A DNA stretch of 64,000 bases. Origin: Permianibacter sp046297695 (GTDB lineage Bacteria > Pseudomonadota > Gammaproteobacteria > Enterobacterales > Permianibacteraceae). Shown piece after piece: positions 8,729 to 17,161 of the stretch (positions within the stretch are counted from its first letter, which is position 1; each line of letters begins with the position of its first letter). Under the pieces are notes generated by a model, which was given only the letters and a program-made list of their open reading frames with translations, searched no databases and was not told where the DNA came from. The position numbers were made by a program, and so were the translations under genes. The stretch is from positions 13,319-77,318 of the forward strand of contig JBKBHF010000014.1 of NCBI GenBank assembly GCA_046297695.1. The letters run 5' to 3'.

Positions 8729-9097
8729 TTACTGCGCCGACGCCAATCCTTCCGGCACGGTGAAATCACCGCTGACACTGGCCAGCGCGTCACCATTGAA
8801 CACCACGGTCAGGCGTTTGGCGCTGGTTTCGCCATTGCCGCTGCGGGTGGTCAGCATGTACTCCCAACGGCCGGTTTCAAAACTGGACTTGGCGAGCGGC
8901 TCGCCCAGCACAAAGACAACCTGCTCGCGCGTCATGCCCGGTTTGAGCTTGTCGACATCCTTCTGCTCGATGATGTTGCCCTGCTGCACCGGCAGCTTGT
9001 AGGTCATCCAGTCCACCACGGCACAGCCCGGCAGGGACACGGTGAGGACAAGGGCGGAGGCAAGCAACAGCGATCGACTCTTCAATGGAAAGCTCAT
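8729..9097 (-). CDS. bamE: outer membrane assembly lipoprotein BamE (SmpA/OmlA)
   Basis: A 122-residue lipoprotein of the BAM complex that inserts beta-barrel proteins into the outer membrane. A signal peptide ends in the lipobox LPGC with Cys25 as the lipidated residue. The mature part has YKLPVQQGNIIEQ, the segment LKPGMTREQVVFVLGEP and WEYML, all family hallmarks. It is divergent from fur, an arrangement also found in Pseudomonas (omlA/fur). The length is normal. Confidence 0.95.
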   Translation of the reverse strand: MSFPLKSRSLLLASALVLTVSLPGCAVVDWMTYKLPVQQGNIIEQKDVDKLKPGMTREQVVFVLGEPLAKSSFETGRWEYMLTTRSGNGETSAKRLTVVFNGDALASVSGDFTVPEGLASAQ

Positions 9098-9273
9098 GAC
9101 GTATACTGGCGCACTAGTTCATAGCACCCTTGCGGGCGGGAAGCCGGGCGATTCTACTTGAAGCCCGGCACGGGCAACAGCTCAGAAAGACCCGCCCCGA
9201 TCGCCGAGGTTCCCTGGAACCCGGCTCCACCCACTGGCGCCTGTGCGGTGCCCGCTGTCTGGAGAAGCCTCAC

Positions 9274-9690
9274 GTGGACAACCAACAACTCAAAAAGGCC
9301 GGCCTCAAGGTCACCCTGCCACGGATGAAAATCCTGCAAATCCTGGAAACCACCGGCAGCCGCCACATGAGCGCCGAAGACGTCTACAAGACACTATTGG
9401 AGCAGGGTGACGACGTCGGCCTTGCCACCGTCTACCGGGTACTGACCCAGTTCGAACAAGCCGGTCTCGTGCTGCGCCACCATTTTGAAGGCGGCCACTC
9501 GGTGTTCGAACTGCACAGCGGCGACCACCACGACCACCTGGTCTGCCTGCAATGCGGCAAAGTGGTCGAGTTCATTGATGAAGTGATCGAGCAACGGCAG
9601 AAAGCCATTGCCGAGAAATACAAGATGGAGCTGACTGATCACTCGCTGTATCTGTATGGCCTCTGCGAAGGCTGCCAGAAAAAGCGCTGA
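9274..9690 (+). CDS. fur: ferric uptake regulator Fur
   Basis: A 138-residue iron-dependent repressor. The N-terminal winged helix (about 1-82) includes TLPRMKIL and VGLATVYRVLTQFEQAGLV; the C-terminal dimerisation domain carries the metal-site cluster HSGDHHDHLVC and the structural-zinc pairs CLQC and CEGC. The GTG start is chosen because it gives (M)DNQQLKKAGLKVT, the usual start, and has GGAG nine bases upstream; the frame upstream is open but not conserved. It is divergent from bamE and ends at a strong terminator. A Fur box was not recognised upstream. Confidence 0.96.
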   Translation: MDNQQLKKAGLKVTLPRMKILQILETTGSRHMSAEDVYKTLLEQGDDVGLATVYRVLTQFEQAGLVLRHHFEGGHSVFELHSGDHHDHLVCLQCGKVVEFIDEVIEQRQKAIAEKYKMELTDHSLYLYGLCEGCQKKR

Positions 9691-9703
9691 GCGCGACCAG
9701 AGC

Positions 9704-9738
9704 AAACAAAAACGGAGCCGATGGCTCCGTTTTTGTTT
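9704..9738 (+). terminator. rho-independent terminator of fur
   Basis: A 16-base-pair perfect stem (9704-9719 with 9723-9738) around a GAT loop. The core GGCTCCG is followed by TTTTTGTTT on the plus strand and mirrored on the minus strand. Confidence 0.88.
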
Positions 9739-9884
9739 GGTATGAAGCAAAATCATTCAGCTACATTCGGCGAACTTGTTAAACCGCGCGTTCACCATCA
9801 ACCACGCGGCCAACTGTTTCGCCGTGGTACCCGCGCTAACCACGCCAACCGAAGTGACTTCGGTATGCGCAGTGTGATGCCTCC

Positions 9885-11561
9885 TCAGTCGGCTTGGGCA
9901 ACGGACAGCATTTCCTTGGCATGTTTCCGGGTGGTATCTGTGATGGTGGTGCCGCCGACCATGCGGGCGATTTCTTCGATGCGATCTTTGGCGCTGAGCG
10001 TGACCACTTCGGTGCTGGTGGATTTGCCATCGCTGGTCTTTTGCACGCGGTAGTGGTGATGGCCGAGCGCGGCCACTTGCGGCTGGTGGGTGACGCAGAG
10101 CACCTGCGCTTTGTCGCCAAGCTGACGCAGCAAGCGACCGACGATTTCGGCGGTGGCACCGCCGATGCCGACATCGACTTCATCGAAGATCATGCAGGAC
10201 AGCTGGCTGTTCTGCGAGATCAGCACCTGTATCGCCAGACTGATCCGCGACAGTTCACCGCCGGACGCCACTTTGCCAAGCGGGCGCGGCGGTTGGCCGG
10301 CGTTGGCGCTGACCAGGAATTCGATTTTGTCGCGGCCATCGACGGCCCAGTCGCTTTCTTGCCGGGCGAGCAGGCTGACTTCGAACTTGCCGCCTTTCAT
10401 GTTCAGCTGTTCCAGCGTGGCGCTGATCGCCTTGGCCATTTTCTGCGCGGCTTTCTGCCGGCCGGCGCTGAGTTTTTCTGCCACAGCGATGTAGGTGTCG
10501 CGCGCTTTGGTGATGGCGACTTCCATCTGGTCGAGTCGCTCGCTGGAATGGGTCAGCGTGTCGAGCTCCTGTTGCAGGCGCGTGTACAGCGCCGGCAACT
10601 CAGTCATGTCGCAACGGTGTTTGCGCGCCAGCTGATGCAGCGCGGTCAGCTGGGCATCGAGCTCCTGATACTGCTGCTCGTCGATCTCGATGTGCTCGCC
10701 GTAGCGGCGGACATCGGCGCTGAGATCACGTAGCTGGCTCAGCAGATCGAGCAGGCTGTCGTGCGTCGCTTGCTGGCTGCTGTCGATGTGGGCAATACGC
10801 TGCAGTTTTTCCAGCGCGGACTCCAGCCTATCCGCAGCAGCTTCGCTGTCTTCGCCTTCGAGCAAGTCAGCGGCCTGCAGCGCCAGCTGCGCCATTTCAC
10901 TGGCGTGGGCGGCGCGCTTGTGTTGCTGCTCCAGATCGTTGATATCGAGTGCATCAACCCGCGCGGCGGCGAGTTCCTGGGTCTGGAATTGCAGCAGATC
11001 GAGCCGGGCACCGCGATCAGCGGCGGCCGTTTTCAGTTGCTGGTATTCGTCACGCAGGCGTTGCCAGTGCTGCCAGGCCTCGCGCACCGCTTTGCGCTCA
11101 GTATCGAGCCCGGCGAATTCATCGAGCATGTCGCGTTGGGCGCTGGCGTGCAGCAGCCGCTGGTGTTCGTGCTGGCCGTGGATCTCGACCAGAAAACCGC
11201 CGAGCTCGCGCAGCATGGCGAGCGTGACCGGGGTGCCGTTGATGAACGCGCGCGAGCGGCCGTCTTTGCCAATGACCCGGCGCAGCAGCACTTCGCCATC
11301 GTGTTCCATGGCCTGCTCGCCGAGCCAGGCCAGCGCACTGCGATTGCCGGCCAGCGCGAACCCGGCCAGCACTTCGGCCTGTTCGGCGCCGTGGCGTACC
11401 ACGGTGCTGTCGGCGCGGTCGCCGAGCACGATGCCGAGCGCGTCGATCAGAATGGATTTGCCGGCGCCGGTTTCGCCGGTCAGCACGGTCATGCCTTCGG
11501 CCCATTCCAGTTGCAGCCGGGTCACGATGGCGAAGTCACGCAGGGCGAGTGTGGTCAGCAT
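9885..11561 (-). CDS. recN: DNA repair protein RecN
   Basis: A 558-residue SMC-like ATPase that acts in recombinational double-strand-break repair. The Walker A motif GETGAGKS is at residues 29-36, long coiled-coil arms fill about 155-385, and the C-terminal ATPase half has GGELSRISLAIQ and the Walker B FDEVDVGIGG, then VLCVTHQPQVAA. The length matches E. coli RecN (553). No convincing LexA box (CTG-N10-CAG) was found by eye upstream. The hairpin that ends the upstream gene sits only some 17 bases before its ATG. Confidence 0.96.
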   Translation of the reverse strand: MLTTLALRDFAIVTRLQLEWAEGMTVLTGETGAGKSILIDALGIVLGDRADSTVVRHGAEQAEVLAGFALAGNRSALAWLGEQAMEHDGEVLLRRVIGKDGRSRAFINGTPVTLAMLRELGGFLVEIHGQHEHQRLLHASAQRDMLDEFAGLDTERKAVREAWQHWQRLRDEYQQLKTAAADRGARLDLLQFQTQELAAARVDALDINDLEQQHKRAAHASEMAQLALQAADLLEGEDSEAAADRLESALEKLQRIAHIDSSQQATHDSLLDLLSQLRDLSADVRRYGEHIEIDEQQYQELDAQLTALHQLARKHRCDMTELPALYTRLQQELDTLTHSSERLDQMEVAITKARDTYIAVAEKLSAGRQKAAQKMAKAISATLEQLNMKGGKFEVSLLARQESDWAVDGRDKIEFLVSANAGQPPRPLGKVASGGELSRISLAIQVLISQNSQLSCMIFDEVDVGIGGATAEIVGRLLRQLGDKAQVLCVTHQPQVAALGHHHYRVQKTSDGKSTSTEVVTLSAKDRIEEIARMVGGTTITDTTRKHAKEMLSVAQAD

Positions 11562-11570
11562 GGATGCGGG

Positions 11571-11598
11571 ATCAAAAACGGCTCCGATAAGGAGCCGT
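11571..11598 (-). terminator. terminator between the acyltransferase gene and recN
   Basis: Stem ACGGCTCC/GGAGCCGT (11578-11585 with 11591-11598) with a GATAA loop. On the minus strand the stem is followed by GTTTTTGAT. It should end leftward transcripts from the acyltransferase gene and lies within the recN leader. Confidence 0.65.
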
Positions 11599-11695
11599 CA
11601 GTGTAAGGAAGCCGTGCGGTTCTGATAAGGGGCGCGATGATCGTGTCAGCCGCCTTCCTTGGCGGTCCGACAACCTGGTGACCACCCGCCTTGCC

Positions 11696-12337
11696 TCAGT
11701 GGGCGGCCAGTGCCTCGCGCACCGGCTGCGGCTCGCGTTGCAGCAAACGCTCGACCCGATGGCAGCTGCGCATCGCCGCCCGCATCATCTGGTTGATATC
11801 GGTCAGCAGCGGCCGGCGCTGACCGCGATAGCGGCAGCTGTCGCCGACGGCTTCGAACGGCACCTGCAGTCGGCCAAGCATGCGCTCGAGTGCCGGCGTG
11901 ATCAGGCAGAGCCAGTGGCTGATGCCTTCGTTGCGGCAATAGCGCCAAGCCGCATGCAGCATGGCGAGCATCACGTCCGAGCCCTGAAAGAGCTCGCCGG
12001 TGGCGTGGCCATCCGGGTGACGCAGGCACAGCCGCGACAGCTCGACGACTTTGCCGGCCAGCGGCTGCAATGCCTCCTGCTGGATGCGGGTGACATGGGC
12101 GGCCGGGAAGCCCTCGACCGGAAACACCAGCCGCAGCGCACCACAGGCTTCGCCGCGTTCGTCGTAGGCGACAAAGTGCACCGAATGGGCATCGAACGCG
12201 TCGTGCTCTTCGCCGTCCGGGGCCAGTTCAGCCGGTTCGAAGCCGCGGTCAAGGCAGTAAACCTGATAGCGCAGGCGATGATGATCCGCACGCAGGGCCG
12301 GCGTGTTGGCTATCCGCACGGTGACGGCAGCAGTCAT
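11696..12337 (-). CDS. PEP-CTERM/exosortase-type (LuxI-like) acyltransferase
   Basis: A 213-residue protein of the GNAT-like fold shared by autoinducer synthases and the PEP-CTERM/exosortase-associated acyltransferases. RYQVYCLDRGFEP near residues 20-35 and VELSRLCLRH near 115 are typical of that group; the latter corresponds to the E-x-S-R substrate motif of LuxI-type enzymes. The ATG at 12337 is used because GGAGG lies about 9-13 bases upstream; the open frame further upstream lacks a Shine-Dalgarno. It probably joins an acyl chain to an amino acid or related acceptor, but product and regulator are unknown. No exosortase or luxR gene is visible nearby. Confidence 0.72.
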   Translation of the reverse strand: MTAAVTVRIANTPALRADHHRLRYQVYCLDRGFEPAELAPDGEEHDAFDAHSVHFVAYDERGEACGALRLVFPVEGFPAAHVTRIQQEALQPLAGKVVELSRLCLRHPDGHATGELFQGSDVMLAMLHAAWRYCRNEGISHWLCLITPALERMLGRLQVPFEAVGDSCRYRGQRRPLLTDINQMMRAAMRSCHRVERLLQREPQPVREALAAH

Positions 12338-12584
12338 AACGGGCACTCCTCCGATCCCGCGGGAACGGGGCATCGGGGCAAGTCCTCCTGGCAAAAACCT
12401 TCGCCGTCCTTGGCGCAAGCTCGGGGTCATGATGGCGCGGCCTGAACATCGCACCATCGGCATGGCTGCAGGCTAGGTGCTGCGTTGCAAGAAAAATGTG
12501 ATGGCCGCCGCAAGACCAGAGACTCGGCAAGTCCGACCTATACTTTCCGCTCACTTGTTGATTTGACCCCGAGCGAATACCCCC

Positions 12585-13868
12585 ATGGAATTGACGGACT
12601 ATCTGAAGTTGATGGTCGAGAAAGACGGTTCCGACCTGTACTTGTCGACCGGCGCGGCGCCGAGTTTCAAGGCGCACGGCAAGCTGGTGGCCATTGATCC
12701 GTCGCCACTGCCGCTCGGCCGGGTCGAGCAGATTGCCCATGGCGTCATGGATGAGGCCCAGCGCAAGGACTTTCTGAACCGGCCGGAAATGAACCTCGCT
12801 TACTCGCTGCCCGGTATTGGCCGGTTCCGGGTCAACATCTTTCGGCAGCGCAATGAAGTGTCGATGGTGATTCGCTCCATCAAAACCGAGATCCCGAGTT
12901 ACGAGTCGCTCGGCCTGCCGGAAGTGCTGACCAAGCTCATCATGCAAAAACGCGGGCTGATCCTGTTTGTCGGCGCCACCGGCTCCGGCAAATCGACCTC
13001 GCTTGCCGCACTGATCGATTACCGCAACAGCAACTCCAGCGGCCATATCATCACCATCGAAGATCCGGTCGAATTCGTCCATCGGCACAAGCGCTGCATC
13101 ATCAACCAGCGCGAAGTCGGCACCGATACGCTCTCGTATGAAGACGCCCTCGCCAACACACTGCGGCAGGCGCCGGATGTGATTCTGATCGGTGAAATCC
13201 GCCACCGCGAAACCATGGAACATGCGCTCGCCTTCGCGGAAACCGGCCATTTGTGCCTGTCGACCTTGCACGCCAACAACGCCAACCAGGCGATCGAGCG
13301 CATCGTCAATTTCTTTCCGGAAGAGCGACACAAGCAGGTGCTGAACGATCTGTCGCTGAATATCCGCGGCATCATTTCGCAGCGGCTGATCCCGACCATC
13401 GATGGCAAACGCGCAGCGGCCATCGAGATCCTGATCGGCTCGCCGCTGGTGCAGGATCTGATCAAGAAAGGTGAAGTGGGCCTCATCAAGGAAGTGATGG
13501 AAAAAAGCGAAAACGTCGGCATGCAGACCTTTGACATGGCGCTGTTCAAACTCTGGCAGGCCGGCAAGATCTCGATGGACGAAGCACTGAAAAACGCCGA
13601 CTCGAAGAACAACCTGAAACTGCGGATGACGCTCGCCGAAGGCAAGACTGCGGGTGAAGATCCACACAGCCACGTCGAATCCGGCAGCCCGGCCCGGGCA
13701 GCCGGAGCACCGCCGCCGGCCCCGAAGCCGGCCTTCACATTGGCGCTGGAACCAACCGAAGAGGAGAAGGAAGAGGATCCGGTGCTGAACCAGCCGACAC
13801 CCGGCGGCCCGCTGCCCAAGATCCCGGCCGTACCGGCTCGGCCCGTGCCCGGCAAACTAAGCGGCTGA
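12585..13868 (+). CDS. pilU: type IV pilus retraction ATPase accessory protein PilU
   Basis: A 427-residue hexameric secretion ATPase that helps PilT depolymerise the pilus during twitching. Walker A GATGSGKST is at about 130-138, the Asp box and Walker B region read DVILIGEIRHRETM, and the His box is LSTLHANNANQAIERI. C-terminal MQTFDMALFKLWQAGKIS and DEALKNADSKNNLKL are PilU-like rather than PilT-like. After about residue 365 there is a proline-rich low-complexity tail. pilT is not in the window. A TATACT hexamer about 45 bases upstream could be its -10. Confidence 0.88.
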   Translation: MELTDYLKLMVEKDGSDLYLSTGAAPSFKAHGKLVAIDPSPLPLGRVEQIAHGVMDEAQRKDFLNRPEMNLAYSLPGIGRFRVNIFRQRNEVSMVIRSIKTEIPSYESLGLPEVLTKLIMQKRGLILFVGATGSGKSTSLAALIDYRNSNSSGHIITIEDPVEFVHRHKRCIINQREVGTDTLSYEDALANTLRQAPDVILIGEIRHRETMEHALAFAETGHLCLSTLHANNANQAIERIVNFFPEERHKQVLNDLSLNIRGIISQRLIPTIDGKRAAAIEILIGSPLVQDLIKKGEVGLIKEVMEKSENVGMQTFDMALFKLWQAGKISMDEALKNADSKNNLKLRMTLAEGKTAGEDPHSHVESGSPARAAGAPPPAPKPAFTLALEPTEEEKEEDPVLNQPTPGGPLPKIPAVPARPVPGKLSG

Positions 13869-13936
13869 TCCGGCCACCCCGAGCCCTGCTCCCCCGAAAA
13901 CCCAGTTCAGGGGACTTGACGGCATTTGGTTTGCAT

Positions 13937-13952
13937 CGCAAACTTGTTTGCG
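13937..13952. promoter_or_regulatory. 16-base palindrome, candidate operator
   Basis: CGCAAAC-TT-GTTTGCG is a perfect palindrome 20 bases upstream of the membrane-protein ATG. It overlaps the place where a -10 would fall for a TTGACG -35 at 13916. GTTTG and CAAAC half-copies flank it. The winged-helix protein encoded two genes on is the obvious candidate to bind it. Confidence 0.45.
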
Positions 13953-13972
13953 GCCAAACAAGGACCGCCACC

Positions 13973-14635
13973 ATGACCGACAAACTCCTGCCCCTGGCCG
14001 AACTGGACCGGCTGCAACGGTTAACCGAACGCTATGCCCGCTACACCCACAGCGCCGGCGGCCTGTCGACGCTGCTCGGCAGCGTGCTTTGCCTGGTGAT
14101 GTTCACGCTCGGCCTGACCGTCGCGCTGGATCAAACCGCACGCAACCTGCTGGCACTGCTGCCGCTGCTGTGGTTGTTGGCGAAAGAGCTGCTGCGCCGT
14201 TACTACTATCAGCGTGCCGGCGCCGTCGGTGAGCGGATCAGCACCAGTCAGAACCGACAGCATCTCGGCGCCACCTTGTTCACGGCATTGATCTGTGCGC
14301 TGATCATCGGCGCCGGCATCGTGAAGTTTGGTGTCGACGGTTTGCTGTCACTGCCCGCCCCGCGCCAGGCTTACTTTCTGATTGCCCTGCTGATGCCGTT
14401 CGTGGTCTGGCGCTGGCTGTGGTCGAGCAGCGATTACGTGATTGGTGTACTGCTACTGTGTCAGGCTGCCGTCATTGTTGCCGGCAGTCATTACAAGGCG
14501 GACTGGCTTGGTCTCTACATCGTCGTGATGAGCCTGATTTATCTGTACGTTGGCTGGAAAGAGCACCGCGAGTATCTGCAATTGCGCGCCGAACTGCAGC
14601 AAAGTCGGCGGGCGCTGCAAGGGCAGTTTGCATGA
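13973..14635 (+). CDS. unrecognised integral membrane protein coupled to a winged-helix regulator
   Basis: A 220-residue protein with about five to six hydrophobic segments (near 28-47, 55-70, 98-120, 135-152, 158-175 and 183-195) and a charged C-terminal tail. The ATG has AAGGA nine bases upstream. Its stop overlaps the ATG of the next gene as ATGA. Pairs of a small winged-helix regulator and a membrane protein are common, and the membrane partner is often of unknown function. I do not recognise the family. Confidence 0.7.
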   Translation: MTDKLLPLAELDRLQRLTERYARYTHSAGGLSTLLGSVLCLVMFTLGLTVALDQTARNLLALLPLLWLLAKELLRRYYYQRAGAVGERISTSQNRQHLGATLFTALICALIIGAGIVKFGVDGLLSLPAPRQAYFLIALLMPFVVWRWLWSSSDYVIGVLLLCQAAVIVAGSHYKADWLGLYIVVMSLIYLYVGWKEHREYLQLRAELQQSRRALQGQFA

Positions 14636-14958
14636 CGACAAATGACACCACCAATCGCCAGCTGATTCATGATGTGCTGGCGCTGGACAAACTGATCCAC
14701 GAACCGGCACGACTTGCGATCCTGACCGTGCTGAGCCGTGTCGACTGGGCCGAGTTCAGTTTTCTGGAAGAGATTTGCGCATTGAGCAAAGGCAATCTGT
14801 CCAGTCATCTGAGCAAGCTGGAGAGCGCCGGCCTGCTGGAAATTGAAAAGAGTTTCCGTGGCAAACGGCCATTGACCCGAGTGCGGCTGACTGACGCCGG
14901 TCAGCAGGCGCTGACTCAGTACCGGGCCCAGCTGGCCAAGCTGCTGAACACGAACTGA
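14632..14958 (+). CDS. winged-helix transcriptional regulator (MarR/ArsR-like)
   Basis: A 108-residue protein made of a single winged helix. FSFLEEICALSKGNLSSHLSKLESAGLLEIEK is a canonical helix-turn-helix, and the wing is KSFRGKRPLTRVRLTDAG. The small transcriptional regulators of the HTH_27 type (PF13601) look like this. Translation is coupled to the upstream membrane protein, so it probably controls that gene, possibly through the palindrome at 13937. No metal-binding cysteines of ArsR sensors are present. Confidence 0.82.
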   Translation: MTTNDTTNRQLIHDVLALDKLIHEPARLAILTVLSRVDWAEFSFLEEICALSKGNLSSHLSKLESAGLLEIEKSFRGKRPLTRVRLTDAGQQALTQYRAQLAKLLNTN

Positions 14959-15066
14959 TTACTTAACCGATTGTTTCCGCTTTCGGCAAGTGTGCTTGCC
15001 GAACGGGTTACTGTTGTCGCCAGAAACCGCCGGCAGCTTGCCGGTGCACCACAAGGAGAGTTGAAG

Positions 15067-16068
15067 ATGCGTGCAATATTGTCAGGCTTGCTGCTGCTAA
15101 GCGGCGGACTCTTCGTCAGCACGAGCCATGCTGACGATGCAAACACCCGGCGTCTTGGCCAACAGTGCGCCAAAGAGTTCTACCAAGGCGAGCTCGAACC
15201 GCTGTGGCAGCGCATGACCCCGGACATGCAAAAAGCCTTTGGCAACAAAGCGGGCTTGGTCGCCTTTCAGAGCAAAGTCAGTCGCGATTTCGGTGTCGAA
15301 ACCGAAGTGCTGCGCGAACACAGCAGCCAAAGCCAGGGTTTCCAGATCTATGTCCGGGAATCACGCTTTGCCACCGCGGCCGGCGTATTCGCCCTGCGCT
15401 GCGTTTTTGATGGCAACGCGAACATTGCCGGCTTCCTGATCCAGCCCGTGAAGCCGACGACGCCAGCGCCCACCGCGTATCTGGACTACCAAACCAAAGC
15501 CGTGTTGCGACTGCCATTTGAGGGTGACTGGTACACATTTTGGGGCGGCCGCAGTGCGGAACAGAATTACCATGTCATCGCCCGCGATCAGCGCTTTGCC
15601 TACGACTTTGTCGTGCTGCGCGACGGCAAAAGCCACCACGGCGATCCGGCGGTGAACGAAAACTATTATTGCTGGAACCAGAAAATTCTGGCGCCAGCGG
15701 CCGGCACCGTGGTGGTCGCCAAAGATGGCCTGCCGGATCAAAAACCCGGCACCATGGATGCCAGTAACGCGGCCGGCAATCATGTCGTGCTCGATCTCGG
15801 CAACCAGGAGTACGCGGTGCTGGCGCACCTGCGTCAGGGCAGCGTGAAAGTGACAGCCGGTGAGTCGGTACAATCGGGTCAGGAACTCGGCCGCTGCGGC
15901 AACAGCGGCAACACCAGCGAGCCGCATCTGCATTTTCATCTGCAAAATGCCGCCGTGTTTGGCCAGGGCGAAGGCCTGCCGGCACTCTTCAATGACTATC
16001 TGGCCGACGGCAAACCCGTCGCCCGCGGCGAGCCGCTGCGCGGCCAGATCGTGTCATCCGCGCCGTAA
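15067..16068 (+). CDS. secreted M23-family (LytM-like) protein
   Basis: A 333-residue exported protein. The signal peptide MRAILSGLLLLSGGLFVSTSHA is followed by a DUF3887-like domain (about 24-130) and then an M23 peptidase fold. The second metal motif HLHFHL is intact after CGNSGNTSEP. At the first motif, RFAYDF has the Asp but an Arg where LytM has the zinc-binding His, so hydrolase activity is uncertain. AAGGAG lies eight bases before the ATG. It may cut or only bind peptidoglycan, or activate amidases, as degenerate LytM proteins do. Confidence 0.78.
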   Translation: MRAILSGLLLLSGGLFVSTSHADDANTRRLGQQCAKEFYQGELEPLWQRMTPDMQKAFGNKAGLVAFQSKVSRDFGVETEVLREHSSQSQGFQIYVRESRFATAAGVFALRCVFDGNANIAGFLIQPVKPTTPAPTAYLDYQTKAVLRLPFEGDWYTFWGGRSAEQNYHVIARDQRFAYDFVVLRDGKSHHGDPAVNENYYCWNQKILAPAAGTVVVAKDGLPDQKPGTMDASNAAGNHVVLDLGNQEYAVLAHLRQGSVKVTAGESVQSGQELGRCGNSGNTSEPHLHFHLQNAAVFGQGEGLPALFNDYLADGKPVARGEPLRGQIVSSAP

Positions 16069-16085
16069 CGCGCAGCGCAACTCGG

Positions 16086-16817
16086 TTACGCCCGGCGCCA
16101 ACGGGCAAAGCCCGGATAGCCCCACAAACGAAACGCCAGCAGCACCGAACAGCCCTCGCGCTGTTCGGCCGGCTGTGCGGCGTCCTGCCTTGCCAGCTCG
16201 CCGATCTCCTGCGCGGTCTTGAGCAAACGTTCGCGCATTTTCTCGGCGGTCGCGCGCGTGACCATGCTCGGCAGAAAACGCTGATAACCGTCGGCACCAA
16301 ACTCGCCTTCGAAGAAACTGGCGCGGACATGGTTGTCGAAAAAGCGTTGGATCGGCCCACCCTTGATCCAGGCGAAATCACGCGCGGTACGCAGCCGGAT
16401 GCGATTACCCGGCAGCAAATCAATCAGCCGCATCCGGTCGAGCCGGATCAGCAAGCGAATCAGCTCCGGCTCGGTGAACTGGTAATCGCGCAGGATCTGC
16501 GCCATCGACCAGTCGTTCAGCACCAGATAGGTCACCAGCAGCAACTTCTCGTCGGCAACCAGCTCCGCTTCGAGCGCCTCATCGAGCTGGGTCAAGGAAC
16601 GGCGTTCGCGTTCGGTCAGCTGCACCAAGTCAAACAGATCAATGCCGGCGAGCGCGCAGATGGCCTGCAGCCGGTCAAGGCTCAGATCAGACGAAGTCAT
16701 CAACCGCTTGATGCTGGCTTCCGACAGTTCCAGCGCCTCGGCGACCTGCGCATAGGTCACGCCGGCACTTTTGAGCTGACGCTTCAAGGTTTCCAGCAGA
16801 AGGTCCGTTTGGGCCAC
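16086..16817 (-). CDS. XRE-type helix-turn-helix regulator with a long C-terminal domain
   Basis: A 243-residue protein. Residues 5-65 form an XRE/Cro HTH (VTYAQVAEALELSEASIKRLM). Residues from about 75 form a helical region with LLLVTYLVLNDWSMAQILRDY, possibly a second winged helix with TEPELIRLLIRLDRM and a sensor part. The GTG start has GGAGCG upstream. A 6-9-6 inverted repeat lies just upstream and may be its own operator. The ligand and targets are unknown. It faces a small putative membrane protein across 120 bases. Confidence 0.75.
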   Translation of the reverse strand: MAQTDLLLETLKRQLKSAGVTYAQVAEALELSEASIKRLMTSSDLSLDRLQAICALAGIDLFDLVQLTERERRSLTQLDEALEAELVADEKLLLVTYLVLNDWSMAQILRDYQFTEPELIRLLIRLDRMRLIDLLPGNRIRLRTARDFAWIKGGPIQRFFDNHVRASFFEGEFGADGYQRFLPSMVTRATAEKMRERLLKTAQEIGELARQDAAQPAEQREGCSVLLAFRLWGYPGFARWRRA

Positions 16818-16823
16818 AGGTAT

Positions 16824-16844
16824 CGCTCCGTAATACTTGGAGCG
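16824..16844. promoter_or_regulatory. inverted repeat upstream of the XRE gene
   Basis: CGCTCC-N9-GGAGCG lies between the XRE start and a CATAAT -10 candidate (minus strand, 16847-16852). The position is near the expected transcription start, suitable for autoregulation. Confidence 0.4.
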
Positions 16845-16940
16845 CCATTATGCACCGCTTTGGTCGAAAAAGTTGCTGGTTGCCGCCCGCAGCGGAATGC
16901 TGCGCCGGCCGGTACCTGCCGGCGCCACGAAGGAACCACG

Positions 16941-17126
16941 ATGAACCGCCTGCTGCTGCTTCCGACCACTGTCCTGCTGACCAGCGAGACCTGCGAGGCT
17001 GGCGAACGTAGCCTCAACTACGGCGGCTCCTGGCCGGAAACCCTGATCCTCATCACCGTGCTGCTGATCGCGGCTCGCAAGCTGGTCAACTGGCTGGATC
17101 GGATCAGTCGGTTTCGGGAGAAGTAA
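16941..17126 (+). CDS. small putative membrane protein
   Basis: A 61-residue frame with an ATG and AAGGA six bases upstream. It starts with a hydrophobic leader (MNRLLLLPTTVLLTS), has a second hydrophobic stretch LILITVLLIAA, and ends with a basic tail. It is not recognised. It could be a real short exported or inner membrane protein or a chance frame; the ribosome binding site and divergence from the XRE gene favour a gene. Confidence 0.4.
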   Translation: MNRLLLLPTTVLLTSETCEAGERSLNYGGSWPETLILITVLLIAARKLVNWLDRISRFREK

Positions 17127-17161
17127 ACAATGTTTTTTCAAGCAGCCCAGGCACTGATCAG

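Noticed and set aside
9739..9884. A possible small gene between fur and recN.
   Set aside because: Only short frames without ribosome sites; nothing supportable.
12249..13673. A 474-codon minus-strand frame across pilU.
   Set aside because: The plus strand encodes a complete PilU with all ATPase motifs; the other frame has no recognisable sequence.
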